Of a DNA stretch of 43,428 bases, positions 26,253 to 32,952 are shown piece after piece. The translations under genes and the position numbers were made by a program. This stretch comes from Phycisphaeraceae bacterium (GTDB lineage Bacteria > Planctomycetota > Phycisphaerae > Phycisphaerales > Zrk34). Position 1 is the stretch's first letter. Each line of letters begins with the position of its first letter. The notes below the pieces were generated by a model. It did no database searches and was not told the origin of the DNA. It saw only the letters and a list, made by a program, of their open reading frames with translations. The stretch spans positions 1-43,428 of the forward strand of contig JANQHK010000059.1 of the NCBI GenBank assembly GCA_028282685.1, given 5' to 3'.

Positions 26253-26708
26253 TTAATTGGGTTTGATCAGGAACAGGGGCTGACCAAACTCCACCGCCTG
26301 GCCGTTGTCGACCAGGATTTTCTCGATGGTGCCGCTGATTTCGGCCTTGATTTCATTGAACACTTTCATCGCTTCGATCAGGCAGATCACCGCATCCGCC
26401 TCGATGGTCGAACCGGTGCGGACGTACGGATCGGCATCGGGACTGGCGGCGAGGTAGAACGTACCCACCATCGGACTGGGCATTTCGACCAGACCCTGTG
26501 TATCGGGTGCCGTTTCCGGCTCGGGCGCGGCAGTCGTCTCGGCCGCCGGACCGCTCGGCGCCGCCGCAACGGGAGCCAACGGTGCGACCACCGCGGTCGA
26601 ACCACGCTTGATCGACACCTGTTCATCGCCCTCGCGCAGATCCAGCTCGGACAGATCGTTTTCCTTCATCAATTCGATCAACTGTTTGAGTTTTCGGATA
26701 TCGATCAT
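26253..26708 (-). CDS. accB: biotin carboxyl carrier protein (AccB)
   Basis: AccB carries biotin between the two half reactions of acetyl-CoA carboxylase. The 151-aa protein has an N-terminal helix pair (MIDIRKLKQLIELMKE), an Ala/Pro-rich flexible linker (about 37-70) and the biotinyl domain with the attachment site EAMKVFNEI, Lys115. The thumb-containing CxxxAMK form of the bacterial type is replaced by VICLIEAMK, a usual variant. I prefer the ATG at 26708 because GAGGG sits 8 nt upstream and homologues start with M-DIRK. An ATG two codons earlier (26714) leaves almost no room for a ribosome site. Confidence 0.95.
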   Translation of the reverse strand: MIDIRKLKQLIELMKENDLSELDLREGDEQVSIKRGSTAVVAPLAPVAAAPSGPAAETTAAPEPETAPDTQGLVEMPSPMVGTFYLAASPDADPYVRTGSTIEADAVICLIEAMKVFNEIKAEISGTIEKILVDNGQAVEFGQPLFLIKPN

Positions 26709-26762
26709 GGTCATGACCCTCTTGCCGGTGAAGGCGCGGCGACGATGACATACGAAAAGCGG

Positions 26763-27887
26763 CTATATCGGAATGATCGCGGATTCCAGACCCATTGGCA
26801 ACGAACAGAGGTCTTTATGGCCGGTTTCGGTGATGAGAATATCGTTTTCCAGACGCACCCCGCCGATCCCCGGCAGGTAGATGCCCGGTTCGATGGTCAG
26901 CACCTGGCCCGCCTGGAGTTTCTGCTTGGCTTTACTACCGATGCCCGGCGCTTCGTGAATGTTCAAGCCGATCCCGTGGCCCAATCCGTGACCGAAGTAT
27001 TTACCGAACCCGGCATCCCGGATGAACCCGCGTGCGGCCTGGTCCACCTCGACCAGGGGGACACCGGGGGCGAGGATATCGCGCGCCGCCAGGAACGCTT
27101 CGTGGACGATGGGATAAATCTTGCGGATGCGCTTGGGCATTTTGCCCACGCCGAACGTGCGCGTCATGTCGCTGTGGTAGCCCCGGTAGTTGGCTCCGAA
27201 ATCAATCAGCAAGACCTGTCCGCGCCGAATCGGTTTGTTGTCGGGGGTGTAGTGGCAGAGGGAACTGTTCGGTCCGGCTCCAACGATGGTTGAAAACGCC
27301 GGGTTGTCCGCACCCAGCCATTTCATGTTGTATTCCAGGACACCGGCCAGTTGGCGCTCGGTCATGCCCGGCTCAATTTCTTCCATGGTGGCCTGGAGCG
27401 CCCGCTCCTGGATACGAATGGCCTTGCGGATGAGCTTGATTTCATATTCATCCTTGATGGAGCGTTGTTCGCTCAACCAGCCATTGATCGACTTGAGTTT
27501 TTTGGCTCCGACCGCCTTGGCCACCCGCTGGCGCTGCATGACGGTCATGTATTCTTCCTGGATGCCCAGTTTCTGAATGCGGAGATCGCCGACCAGTTCC
27601 CTGAGAAGATCGGTGTGGGCCTTGTGGTTACGGAGGATCAAGCGCAAAAAGGGGCTGACGCGCTCGATTTCCTCGATAAAGCGGAAATCGCTGAGCACGT
27701 AGACCTGGCGCGGCGTGACCAGAAGTAAGGCGTCTTCGCCCTTGAAGTGGGTCAGGTAGCGAATGTCCGGCTCGTTGGAGATCAGCAGAGCATCGAGCCC
27801 GGCCTTCTTCGTTCTCGCCCGCAACTTGCGTAATCGCTTTTTCAGGCAATCGGGCCAGGCCCGTTTGTTCTTGCTGGAATTAGCCAT
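26763..27887 (-). CDS. Xaa-Pro aminopeptidase (M24, PepP/PepQ-like)
   Basis: M24 peptidases cleave next to proline using two metal ions. The 374-aa product has the N-terminal creatinase-like domain (LDALLISNEPDIRYLTHFKG) and a complete catalytic domain. Its ligands are the Asp pair in LLIDFGANYRGYHSDMTRTF, His in GHGLGHGIGLNIHE, Glu in TIEPGIYLPG and Glu in VRLENDILIT. The start is uncertain. ATG 27887 has TATAAT 9 nt upstream and no Shine-Dalgarno sequence. ATG 27920, 11 codons earlier, has a GGGGGG run 4 nt upstream. It leads accB by 54 nt, an order seen in several bacterial genomes. Confidence 0.9.
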   Translation of the reverse strand: MANSSKNKRAWPDCLKKRLRKLRARTKKAGLDALLISNEPDIRYLTHFKGEDALLLVTPRQVYVLSDFRFIEEIERVSPFLRLILRNHKAHTDLLRELVGDLRIQKLGIQEEYMTVMQRQRVAKAVGAKKLKSINGWLSEQRSIKDEYEIKLIRKAIRIQERALQATMEEIEPGMTERQLAGVLEYNMKWLGADNPAFSTIVGAGPNSSLCHYTPDNKPIRRGQVLLIDFGANYRGYHSDMTRTFGVGKMPKRIRKIYPIVHEAFLAARDILAPGVPLVEVDQAARGFIRDAGFGKYFGHGLGHGIGLNIHEAPGIGSKAKQKLQAGQVLTIEPGIYLPGIGGVRLENDILITETGHKDLCSLPMGLESAIIPI

Positions 27888-27896
27888 AGGGCGGGG

Positions 27897-27902
27897 ATTA
27901 TA
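27897..27902 (-). promoter_or_regulatory. TATAAT 9 nt before the aminopeptidase start
   Basis: A perfect -10 hexamer on the minus strand (27902-27897) ends 9 nt before the ATG at 27887. With a -35 of GTGCAA at 17 bp, the -35 is weak. If used, the mRNA leader is only 2-3 nt and the longer start at 27920 would not be transcribed. Confidence 0.45.
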
Positions 27903-27961
27903 TGAGATAACGACATCCATTGCACCCCCCTTGTGCCTGGCTGTGCAATCGTTGAAAGGGC

Positions 27962-28678
27962 TTACCGGTTTCCGGCCGGCGTCCAGAGCGGATCGCGCAA
28001 AGCCAGCGGTTGATCGAATATTTCCCGCAGCACCACCGCCTCGCGAAGGGACTGTCTGCGATTCTCGAATAAATCGGCGTAGCGGGATTTGCGCTGTCGG
28101 GCCGATGGGAGGTCCGCATTGCGCACGTGGCGATGCACCTGGGACACGGCGCTGTCGTGCGACCCCTCCATGACCCGCATCCGCTCGGCGATTTGCCTCT
28201 GGCGCTTGAGTTCGGCCTGGCGACGCTGATCGGCAAGCTGCTCGGCATGTTCGGAAGACCGGGCACGACGACGCTGGGCCTCGGCCAACTCGCGCGCGCG
28301 ACGGCGACGCTCCACTTCCTCCAGATGCTGCTGAACCGATTGGCCCTGATCGGACGATGAGGCGCGGGACGGCTGTGCCGGGCGGGAAGGACGGTCCCGC
28401 TGGGGTGGCGGCGCCACTGCGCCGCGCCGGCGCTCGGCCAGTTCCTGCAATTGACGGCGACGGCGCTCGGCCAGTTCGTTCAGGGATGGACGCGCCGGCT
28501 CCGCCTGATCGTCCTGGCCCAGGCCCAGGCGGTGACGCGATTTGCGTTCCTTCTGTTCCTTGCTCTCCTTGGACGCCTTGATGACCGAACTGACGACCGC
28601 AATGACAATGATGACCAGCGGCACCAGCAGATCCACCAGATCGGCCAGGGTGACGGGCAGGTAACTCGGCGGATTCAT
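27962..28678 (-). CDS. membrane-anchored charged coiled-coil protein
   Basis: The 238-aa protein has one N-terminal transmembrane helix (about 13-34). A very charged cytoplasmic or periplasmic part follows, rich in Arg, Glu, Gln and Ala, with repeated ELAERRR-like pieces at about 68-87 and a long helix near 119-170. A Pro/Ser-rich linker (about 88-115) separates two helical blocks. The C-terminus (after 200) is more globular. Its ATG overlaps the stop of the ABC ATPase gene (ATGA, 28678-28675), so it is translated with the importer. No homologous function is recognised; similar one-helix charged proteins are common in planctomycetes. Confidence 0.65.
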   Translation of the reverse strand: MNPPSYLPVTLADLVDLLVPLVIIVIAVVSSVIKASKESKEQKERKSRHRLGLGQDDQAEPARPSLNELAERRRRQLQELAERRRGAVAPPPQRDRPSRPAQPSRASSSDQGQSVQQHLEEVERRRRARELAEAQRRRARSSEHAEQLADQRRQAELKRQRQIAERMRVMEGSHDSAVSQVHRHVRNADLPSARQRKSRYADLFENRRQSLREAVVLREIFDQPLALRDPLWTPAGNR

Positions 28679-29505
28679 GAGCGATCCCCTTTCACTGCTC
28701 CATTGTAAGCGCCGGTACCCGACTCGGGCAATCCGGTCAGAAAGGTCGGTCGCCGGTGGTCGGGCAAAGGTTGATTCAATCGGCGGATCGGCGTGCGGTA
28801 GACCTTCTCCAGCTTGGTCGGATCGAGCACGTGATCCCAGGTCCCCTCGGCCGCCAGCGTTCCGCGATCCAACAGCCAGACGGTATCGGCATACGCGGCG
28901 GCAAGATTCAGGTCGTGCAGGATCGCCACCACCGCCAGTCCCCGCTCGGTGCGATGGCGCAGCAATCGCATCGCCCGGTGGACGTGTTCGAGGTCCATCG
29001 CGGAGGTCGGTTCGTCGAGCAGCATGACCCGCCCGCCGTCAAACGACTGGAACAGCGCCCGGGCAAGCAACACGCGCTGCTGCTGTCCGGCGCTCAGCTC
29101 GATGTAGGGGCAGTCGATCAAGTCGCACAGCTCGCATGCGTCGATGACCTGCTCGAACGCCTCGCGACGCCAGGGCAGGGCATAACGCCCCATGGCGATC
29201 ACATGCCCGACGGTAAACGTGAACGTGATCGTCGAGCCGTTGGGCACGTAACTGAGCCACTGCGCTCGTTGGGCAAGACCGACATGGCGGACCGGCCGCC
29301 GGTCGATGGTGATCTGCCCGCGATCCGGGGTCAGCAGGCCCAGCATGAGCTTGATCAACGTGGTTTTTCCCGAAGCGTTGGGGCCGATCAGCGCCAGCAG
29401 CTTGCCGGGCTCAATGGCGGCGGAGATGTCGCCGATCACCGTCCTGCCGCGGTGGTAGGCGAAACGCAAATCCCGCAACCGCATGATCGACTCGGCGCCG
29501 CTCAT
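28675..29505 (-). CDS. ABC importer ATPase (FecE/BtuD/HmuV type)
   Basis: The 276-aa ATPase energises uptake of an iron chelate, haem or cobalamin through the permease encoded upstream. Motifs in order: Walker A GPNASGKT (41-48), Q-loop region SYVPNGS, signature LSAGQQQR (137-144, Ala in place of the usual second Gly), Walker B VMLLDEPTSAMD (160-171) and H-loop ILHDLN. The substitution of Asn for the common Q in the Q-loop area is worth checking. The C-terminal 40 residues after PIRRLNQPLP extend past the family core. Start 29505 overlaps the permease stop by 4 bp. A second Met at residue 8 is possible. Confidence 0.92.
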   Translation of the reverse strand: MSGAESIMRLRDLRFAYHRGRTVIGDISAAIEPGKLLALIGPNASGKTTLIKLMLGLLTPDRGQITIDRRPVRHVGLAQRAQWLSYVPNGSTITFTFTVGHVIAMGRYALPWRREAFEQVIDACELCDLIDCPYIELSAGQQQRVLLARALFQSFDGGRVMLLDEPTSAMDLEHVHRAMRLLRHRTERGLAVVAILHDLNLAAAYADTVWLLDRGTLAAEGTWDHVLDPTKLEKVYRTPIRRLNQPLPDHRRPTFLTGLPESGTGAYNGAVKGDRS

Positions 29506-30506
29506 GAAAGCGCCCCCCTGCCGAGCTGACGGCGCAGCATGACCAGAAAGATCGGCCCGCCGATGATTGCCATGAGCACCCCGACCGGCAACAGCGCCCG
29601 CTGTTGGGTCAGGTGGTAAATGAGTTTTACCGCCAGGTCGCCGGCCACCACCAGCGCCGCGCCGGCCAAGGCGGAGCCGATGAGCAAGGGGGTGTGTCGA
29701 GGCCCCAGGATCAGCCGCACCGCATGGGGGCCGATCAAGCCGACGAACCCGAGCGGCCCGACGAGCTGCACCGCCACGGCGGTCAACAAGCCGGCCAATG
29801 CGAACAACATGAGCCGCATGCGCCCCAGATGCAGCCCCAGGGCCTGCGCTTCGGAATCGGGAAACGTGGCCAGATCAATCGATCGGCCCATCATGACCGC
29901 GACCATCGAAACGACAAGGATGACCGACGCCAGGATCCACAACCAAGGCCAACTGAGATTTTCATTCAGGGCGCCGAACATCCACAGCAGCAGCGATTTT
30001 CCCAGATTCGCCGGGATCAGCGTTTGCACGAGCATGATGATCGCGCCGTTGATGGCGTTGAGGATGACACCGACCAGCAGCAGCCCCAAAGGATCGATCC
30101 AGCCGCGCCGTTGCGACAGCAGGTAAAGCACGGACAACGTCAGCATGGCTGTGAGGAAAGCGCATGCCGATCGCCCGCCCCATCCCAGTACCGCTCCGGC
30201 TCCGGTGATGGCGATCACCACGCCCAGGGCCGCACCGCTGGATACGCCGATGATGTAAGGCGAAGCCAGAGGATTGCGCAGCAGCGCCTGAAGCAGCGCC
30301 CCGGCCACGGCCAACGCGACGCCGGCCGACACGGCGGTCAGCAGGCGATGGGCACGAAAATCCAGGACCGTCGAATCCGGCCAGCCGAAGGTGCTGCCCA
30401 TCATCAGCCGCGCCACGCACAGCAGCGCCAGCCCCAAGGCCAGCGCAAGCAGCACCACCCCGTCCCGGCGCTCGAATCGTCGCCTGGCGGCATCAGCGTG
30501 CATCAT
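29502..30506 (-). CDS. FecCD/BtuC family ABC permease
   Basis: The 334-aa inner-membrane protein has about nine to ten hydrophobic helices and the FecCD signatures AGALLQALLRNPLASPYIIG and GVSSGAALG near the first third. GPLGFVGLIGPHAVRL contains the EAA-like contact loop, and LLPVGVLMAIIGGPIF lies at the end. The fold is that of the vitamin B12, haem and siderophore permeases, and a homodimer with two ATPases is expected. It overlaps the substrate-binding protein gene by 14 bp upstream and the ATPase gene by 4 bp downstream, so the three are tightly coupled. The substrate cannot be decided from the sequence. Confidence 0.92.
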   Translation of the reverse strand: MMHADAARRRFERRDGVVLLALALGLALLCVARLMMGSTFGWPDSTVLDFRAHRLLTAVSAGVALAVAGALLQALLRNPLASPYIIGVSSGAALGVVIAITGAGAVLGWGGRSACAFLTAMLTLSVLYLLSQRRGWIDPLGLLLVGVILNAINGAIIMLVQTLIPANLGKSLLLWMFGALNENLSWPWLWILASVILVVSMVAVMMGRSIDLATFPDSEAQALGLHLGRMRLMLFALAGLLTAVAVQLVGPLGFVGLIGPHAVRLILGPRHTPLLIGSALAGAALVVAGDLAVKLIYHLTQQRALLPVGVLMAIIGGPIFLVMLRRQLGRGALS

Positions 30507-31428
30507 CGTGGTTCATGATCGGATCGACCTGGTCGGCCAAATCGGGATGCAGACATTGGACCAACCTGGCTGCGATGCGGGGCATCGAGGAACTGGGCAG
30601 CAACGCCAGCGGATCATCCAGATATGCGATGCGCTGATTTTGCACGGCGGGAATCTCCAGACCACGCAACAGCGGTGGCAGTTCATCGGGGGCGGCAGCT
30701 CCGAGCACCACGATGACGTCCGGTTTCAACTCAACGATCGTCTCACGATCCAGCGCGGGATAATCCGCCGCGGCCGTGATCATGACGTTGACACCGTTGG
30801 CGTAAACCAACAATTCGTTGAGGAAGGTTCCCGGGCCGACCGCTGCGGGCGGTTCGAGAGAATGCAACAACAGCACGCGCGGCGGCTTCTGCCCGGCGGT
30901 CAGTGTGGCGAGGGTTTCCAGTTGTTCCTGAATGCGCGCAGCGAGCTCGCCGGCGGTCAGGGGAACACCCAGCGCCCCTCCGATTTGCTTGAACTGATTG
31001 GAAGCGCCCGGATCATACAACACGTCAAGCACATCCCGGACGGTATCAAAACGGTACACGTGGATGCGCCAGCCGTGCCGTCCGGACAGCGCCAGCAGGC
31101 GATCGGGAGCGACGCCATCGGGCGGCTGGAGAAAAATATCGGTCGGCTGAACCGCCACCACCGCCTCGTAATCGATGCCGGGATACAGGCCCAGCACCGG
31201 AAGACCATCGGGCGCGGCCGGATCGTTCGCTCCCACGCCGACCAGAAGATCGGCCTGGTCGAGATCGACGATCATCTGCGTGACGGCCGGGGAAAGCGAC
31301 ACCACGCGCAGGTCCCGCTCCCGGTGGTAACGCGGGTATCGGTCTTCGCAACCCGCCACGCCAACCGCCAGCACCGCACCCACCAGCAGGAAAATAACAG
31401 GCGCCATTGACCGCATCATGCAGCGCAT
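30493..31428 (-). CDS. substrate-binding lipoprotein of the ABC importer (BtuF/FecB type)
   Basis: The product of about 311 aa has a hydrophobic leader and a lipobox ending in VAGC (Cys27), so it is membrane-anchored outside the cytoplasm. The periplasmic-binding fold is shown by RVVSLSPAVTQMIVDL...LLVGV at the N-terminal lobe and by the repeated DIIVxxPxxx-like strand (VQPTDIFLQPP). The second lobe begins near VLLLHSLEPP. The form resembles BtuF and siderophore-binding proteins. ATGs at 31428, 31419, 31416 and 31407 are all near, none with a clear ribosome site. No TonB-dependent receptor and no cobalamin riboswitch are seen; only about 51 bp separate it from the divergent gene. Confidence 0.85.
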   Translation of the reverse strand: MRCMMRSMAPVIFLLVGAVLAVGVAGCEDRYPRYHRERDLRVVSLSPAVTQMIVDLDQADLLVGVGANDPAAPDGLPVLGLYPGIDYEAVVAVQPTDIFLQPPDGVAPDRLLALSGRHGWRIHVYRFDTVRDVLDVLYDPGASNQFKQIGGALGVPLTAGELAARIQEQLETLATLTAGQKPPRVLLLHSLEPPAAVGPGTFLNELLVYANGVNVMITAAADYPALDRETIVELKPDVIVVLGAAAPDELPPLLRGLEIPAVQNQRIAYLDDPLALLPSSSMPRIAARLVQCLHPDLADQVDPIMNHDDAR

Positions 31429-31479
31429 CGTAAATTCACATCCGGCCCCGGTCAATCACATGCAAAGGGAGCTTTCGAG

Positions 31480-32088
31480 ATGTCCAACTTCGCTCGCAAA
31501 CTCGGCGAATGGCTCAGCGGCCGATGCTGCCCATCCGCCCAGCCGAACCGGATCGACCCGACCGAAGAACCAGCGCCGCTGGAGAGCGCGATCGACCAGA
31601 TCACCCGGGCACAGGAGGAATTGAACGAACGGCTCAGCGGCCTGAACCAATCGATGAACACCAGCGCCGAGCGCATGGATCGTCTGGCCGACGACCTGGG
31701 CCAATCCCTCCAGCCCGTACGGGAGCAGTTCCAGCAATACGAGCAGCGTATCGCCGAGCAGGCGCAGCAGATCGACGCACTCGGCCAACGGTTGGAAAAC
31801 CTGACCGGCCAGCAGACCGGCTCGCAGAATCAGTACGATCAATTGAACGCACAGATCGAACCTCTCCGCGGCCGGATCGAGGCCGTCGAGCAAACGCTCG
31901 CTGAGGCACGCCGGGAATTGAACAGCTCGCTGGAATCCACGCAGCACAGTCTGGTTGATGTGAAACTCCAGGCCCAGCGCGCCCGGCAAACCGCCGAGAA
32001 GGCGCAAAGGCAGGCCAAGACGGCGATGATCGTCGCCATTGTTGGCATCGCGGTGTTCCTGCTGATCATCCTGCTGGCGGCGGGGTGA
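31480..32088 (+). CDS. tail-anchored coiled-coil protein
   Basis: The 202-aa protein has no signal peptide. Residues 35-180 are almost continuous coiled coil (Gln, Glu, Leu and Arg in heptads), and residues 182-201 form one C-terminal transmembrane helix, so it should be inserted by its tail with the coil in the cytoplasm. A Cys-Cys pair is at 16-17. GGGAG lies 8 nt before the ATG. It is divergent from the importer operon, whose last gene is also a one-helix coiled-coil protein of the opposite topology (helix at the N-terminus). No family is recognised; a scaffold or tether role is an inference. Confidence 0.7.
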   Translation: MSNFARKLGEWLSGRCCPSAQPNRIDPTEEPAPLESAIDQITRAQEELNERLSGLNQSMNTSAERMDRLADDLGQSLQPVREQFQQYEQRIAEQAQQIDALGQRLENLTGQQTGSQNQYDQLNAQIEPLRGRIEAVEQTLAEARRELNSSLESTQHSLVDVKLQAQRARQTAEKAQRQAKTAMIVAIVGIAVFLLIILLAAG

Positions 32089-32093
32089 GATGG

Positions 32094-32115
32094 TTAACCG
32101 CCAAGGACACCAAGG
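32094..32115. repeat. gene-end repeat, left arm (TTAACCGCCAAGG type)
   Basis: TTAACCGCCAAGGACACCAAGG begins 6 nt after the stop of the tail-anchored gene. Its inverted, longer partner is at 32339-32369. The 32089-32365 gap holds no gene, only three repeat units. Confidence 0.6.
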
Positions 32116-32150
32116 AATTTCTGATCTCGGATTTATGATTGCTGATTTTC

Positions 32151-32203
32151 AAGCCGGACCTGAGGAATCCTGAGCTTGTCGAAGGATGACAAAGGTCCGG
32201 ATG
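32151..32203. repeat. 53-bp dispersed palindromic repeat, copy A
   Basis: It begins AAGCCGGACCTGAGG and ends AAGGTCCGGATG, with CCGGACCT and AGGTCCGG as inverted ends and an inner TCCT...AGGA stem. Copy B at 39754-39806 matches 48 of 53 positions. One inner pair differs as A-T in A and G-C in B, keeping the stem. Confidence 0.75.
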
Positions 32204-32258
32204 AATACCGGCATTGAATGAAACACAGAGGGCCACTGGGAACCACAGAGGATCATAT

Positions 32259-32312
32259 TGACAGGATGAACAGGATGTTACGGATTGTTTTTTATCAGGT
32301 TGATCCTGTTCA
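32259..32312. repeat. GACAGGAT-type palindromic repeat
   Basis: TGAACAGGAT (32267-32276) is the perfect reverse complement of ATCCTGTTCA (32303-32312), with a T-rich loop. A relative lies at 32869-32927 on the other side of the HIT gene. Confidence 0.6.
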
Positions 32313-32338
32313 ATCTCTTCAAAAATGAATTTGTAATC

Positions 32339-32369
32339 CCTTGGTGTTCTTGGCGTCCTTGGTGGTTAA
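32339..32369. repeat. gene-end repeat, right arm, containing the HIT stop codon
   Basis: Its reverse complement begins TTAACCACCAAGGACG, matching 32094-32115 in inverted order. Its last bases supply the TAA stop of the HIT gene (32366-32368). Confidence 0.55.
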
Positions 32370-32785
32370 TGACCCATCCGCTCGGTGATCGCTTCCAGCA
32401 ACCTCGGCGCTTCGTTTTTATCCAGTTCTCCGGCGGGCCAACGGTAACCCAGGCCGTCGCCTTCGTTGCGCGGGATGATGTGGAAGTGGACGTGCATGAC
32501 GACCTGTCCCGCGACCGGGCCGTTGTTCTGCAACACGTTCCAGCCCGCCGCACCGACGGACTGGGCCACGGCCGGGCCCAGCTTCGGCAGCAGCCGCCCC
32601 ACCGCCGCCATCTGCTCAACAGGGATTTCGTCGAGCGTGACGCAGTGGTGCTTGGGTATCACCAGCGTATGCCCCTTGCTCAACGGTCCGATGTCCAGAA
32701 ACGAGAGCACGTGCTCATCTTCATACACCTTGTAGCAGGGAATCTCCCCGGCAACGATCTTACAGAAAATGCAATCGGTGGACAT
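32366..32785 (-). CDS. HIT family nucleotide hydrolase
   Basis: The 139-aa cytoplasmic protein has the histidine-triad active site HVHFHIIP and the N-terminal CIFCKIVAGEIP of the bacterial HinT/Fhit group, whose cysteines can hold zinc. HIT proteins hydrolyse nucleotide-phosphoramidates or dinucleotide polyphosphates; the exact substrate is not determined by sequence. Also visible is the conserved LVIPKHH segment. AGGAGT lies 5 nt before the ATG, and TATAAT at 32812-32807 gives a leader of about 15 nt. So this gene, unlike neighbouring mnmG, uses a normal ribosome site. Both flanks are filled with palindromic repeats, one of which supplies its stop codon. Confidence 0.93.
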   Translation of the reverse strand: MSTDCIFCKIVAGEIPCYKVYEDEHVLSFLDIGPLSKGHTLVIPKHHCVTLDEIPVEQMAAVGRLLPKLGPAVAQSVGAAGWNVLQNNGPVAGQVVMHVHFHIIPRNEGDGLGYRWPAGELDKNEAPRLLEAITERMGH

Positions 32786-32806
32786 GCCAGACTCCTGTTT
32801 TTAACG

Positions 32807-32812
32807 ATTATA
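32807..32812 (-). promoter_or_regulatory. -10 box of the HIT gene
   Basis: TATAAT on the minus strand, 21 nt upstream of the ATG, which also has an AGGAGT ribosome site. No clear -35 is seen. Confidence 0.45.
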
Positions 32813-32827
32813 CCTGTTCCAGTTTCA

Positions 32828-32952
32828 CCACGGAGAGCACAGAGAACACAGAGATAATACAGAATAATTTTTGACAGGATCAACTTGATGATTATTCATC
32901 CAGACTATCCTGTTCATCCTGTCAAAATTCTTCTCTGTGGCCCTCTGCGGTT
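32828..32952. repeat. nested palindrome containing the mnmG stop codon
   Basis: Outer arms (ACCACGGAGAGCACAGAGAA against the complement of the CTGTGGCCCTCTGCGGTTA end) enclose a perfect TTTTGACAGGAT/ATCCTGTCAAAA stem at 32869-32880 and 32916-32927. The right end runs into TTAACCGC, whose complement holds the TAA stop of mnmG (32951-32953). No gene lies in 32786-32950. Confidence 0.6.

Noticed and set aside
31429-31479. Cobalamin riboswitch before the importer operon
   Set aside because: Only about 51 bp separate the divergent genes, too short for the aptamer, and no B12-box is seen.
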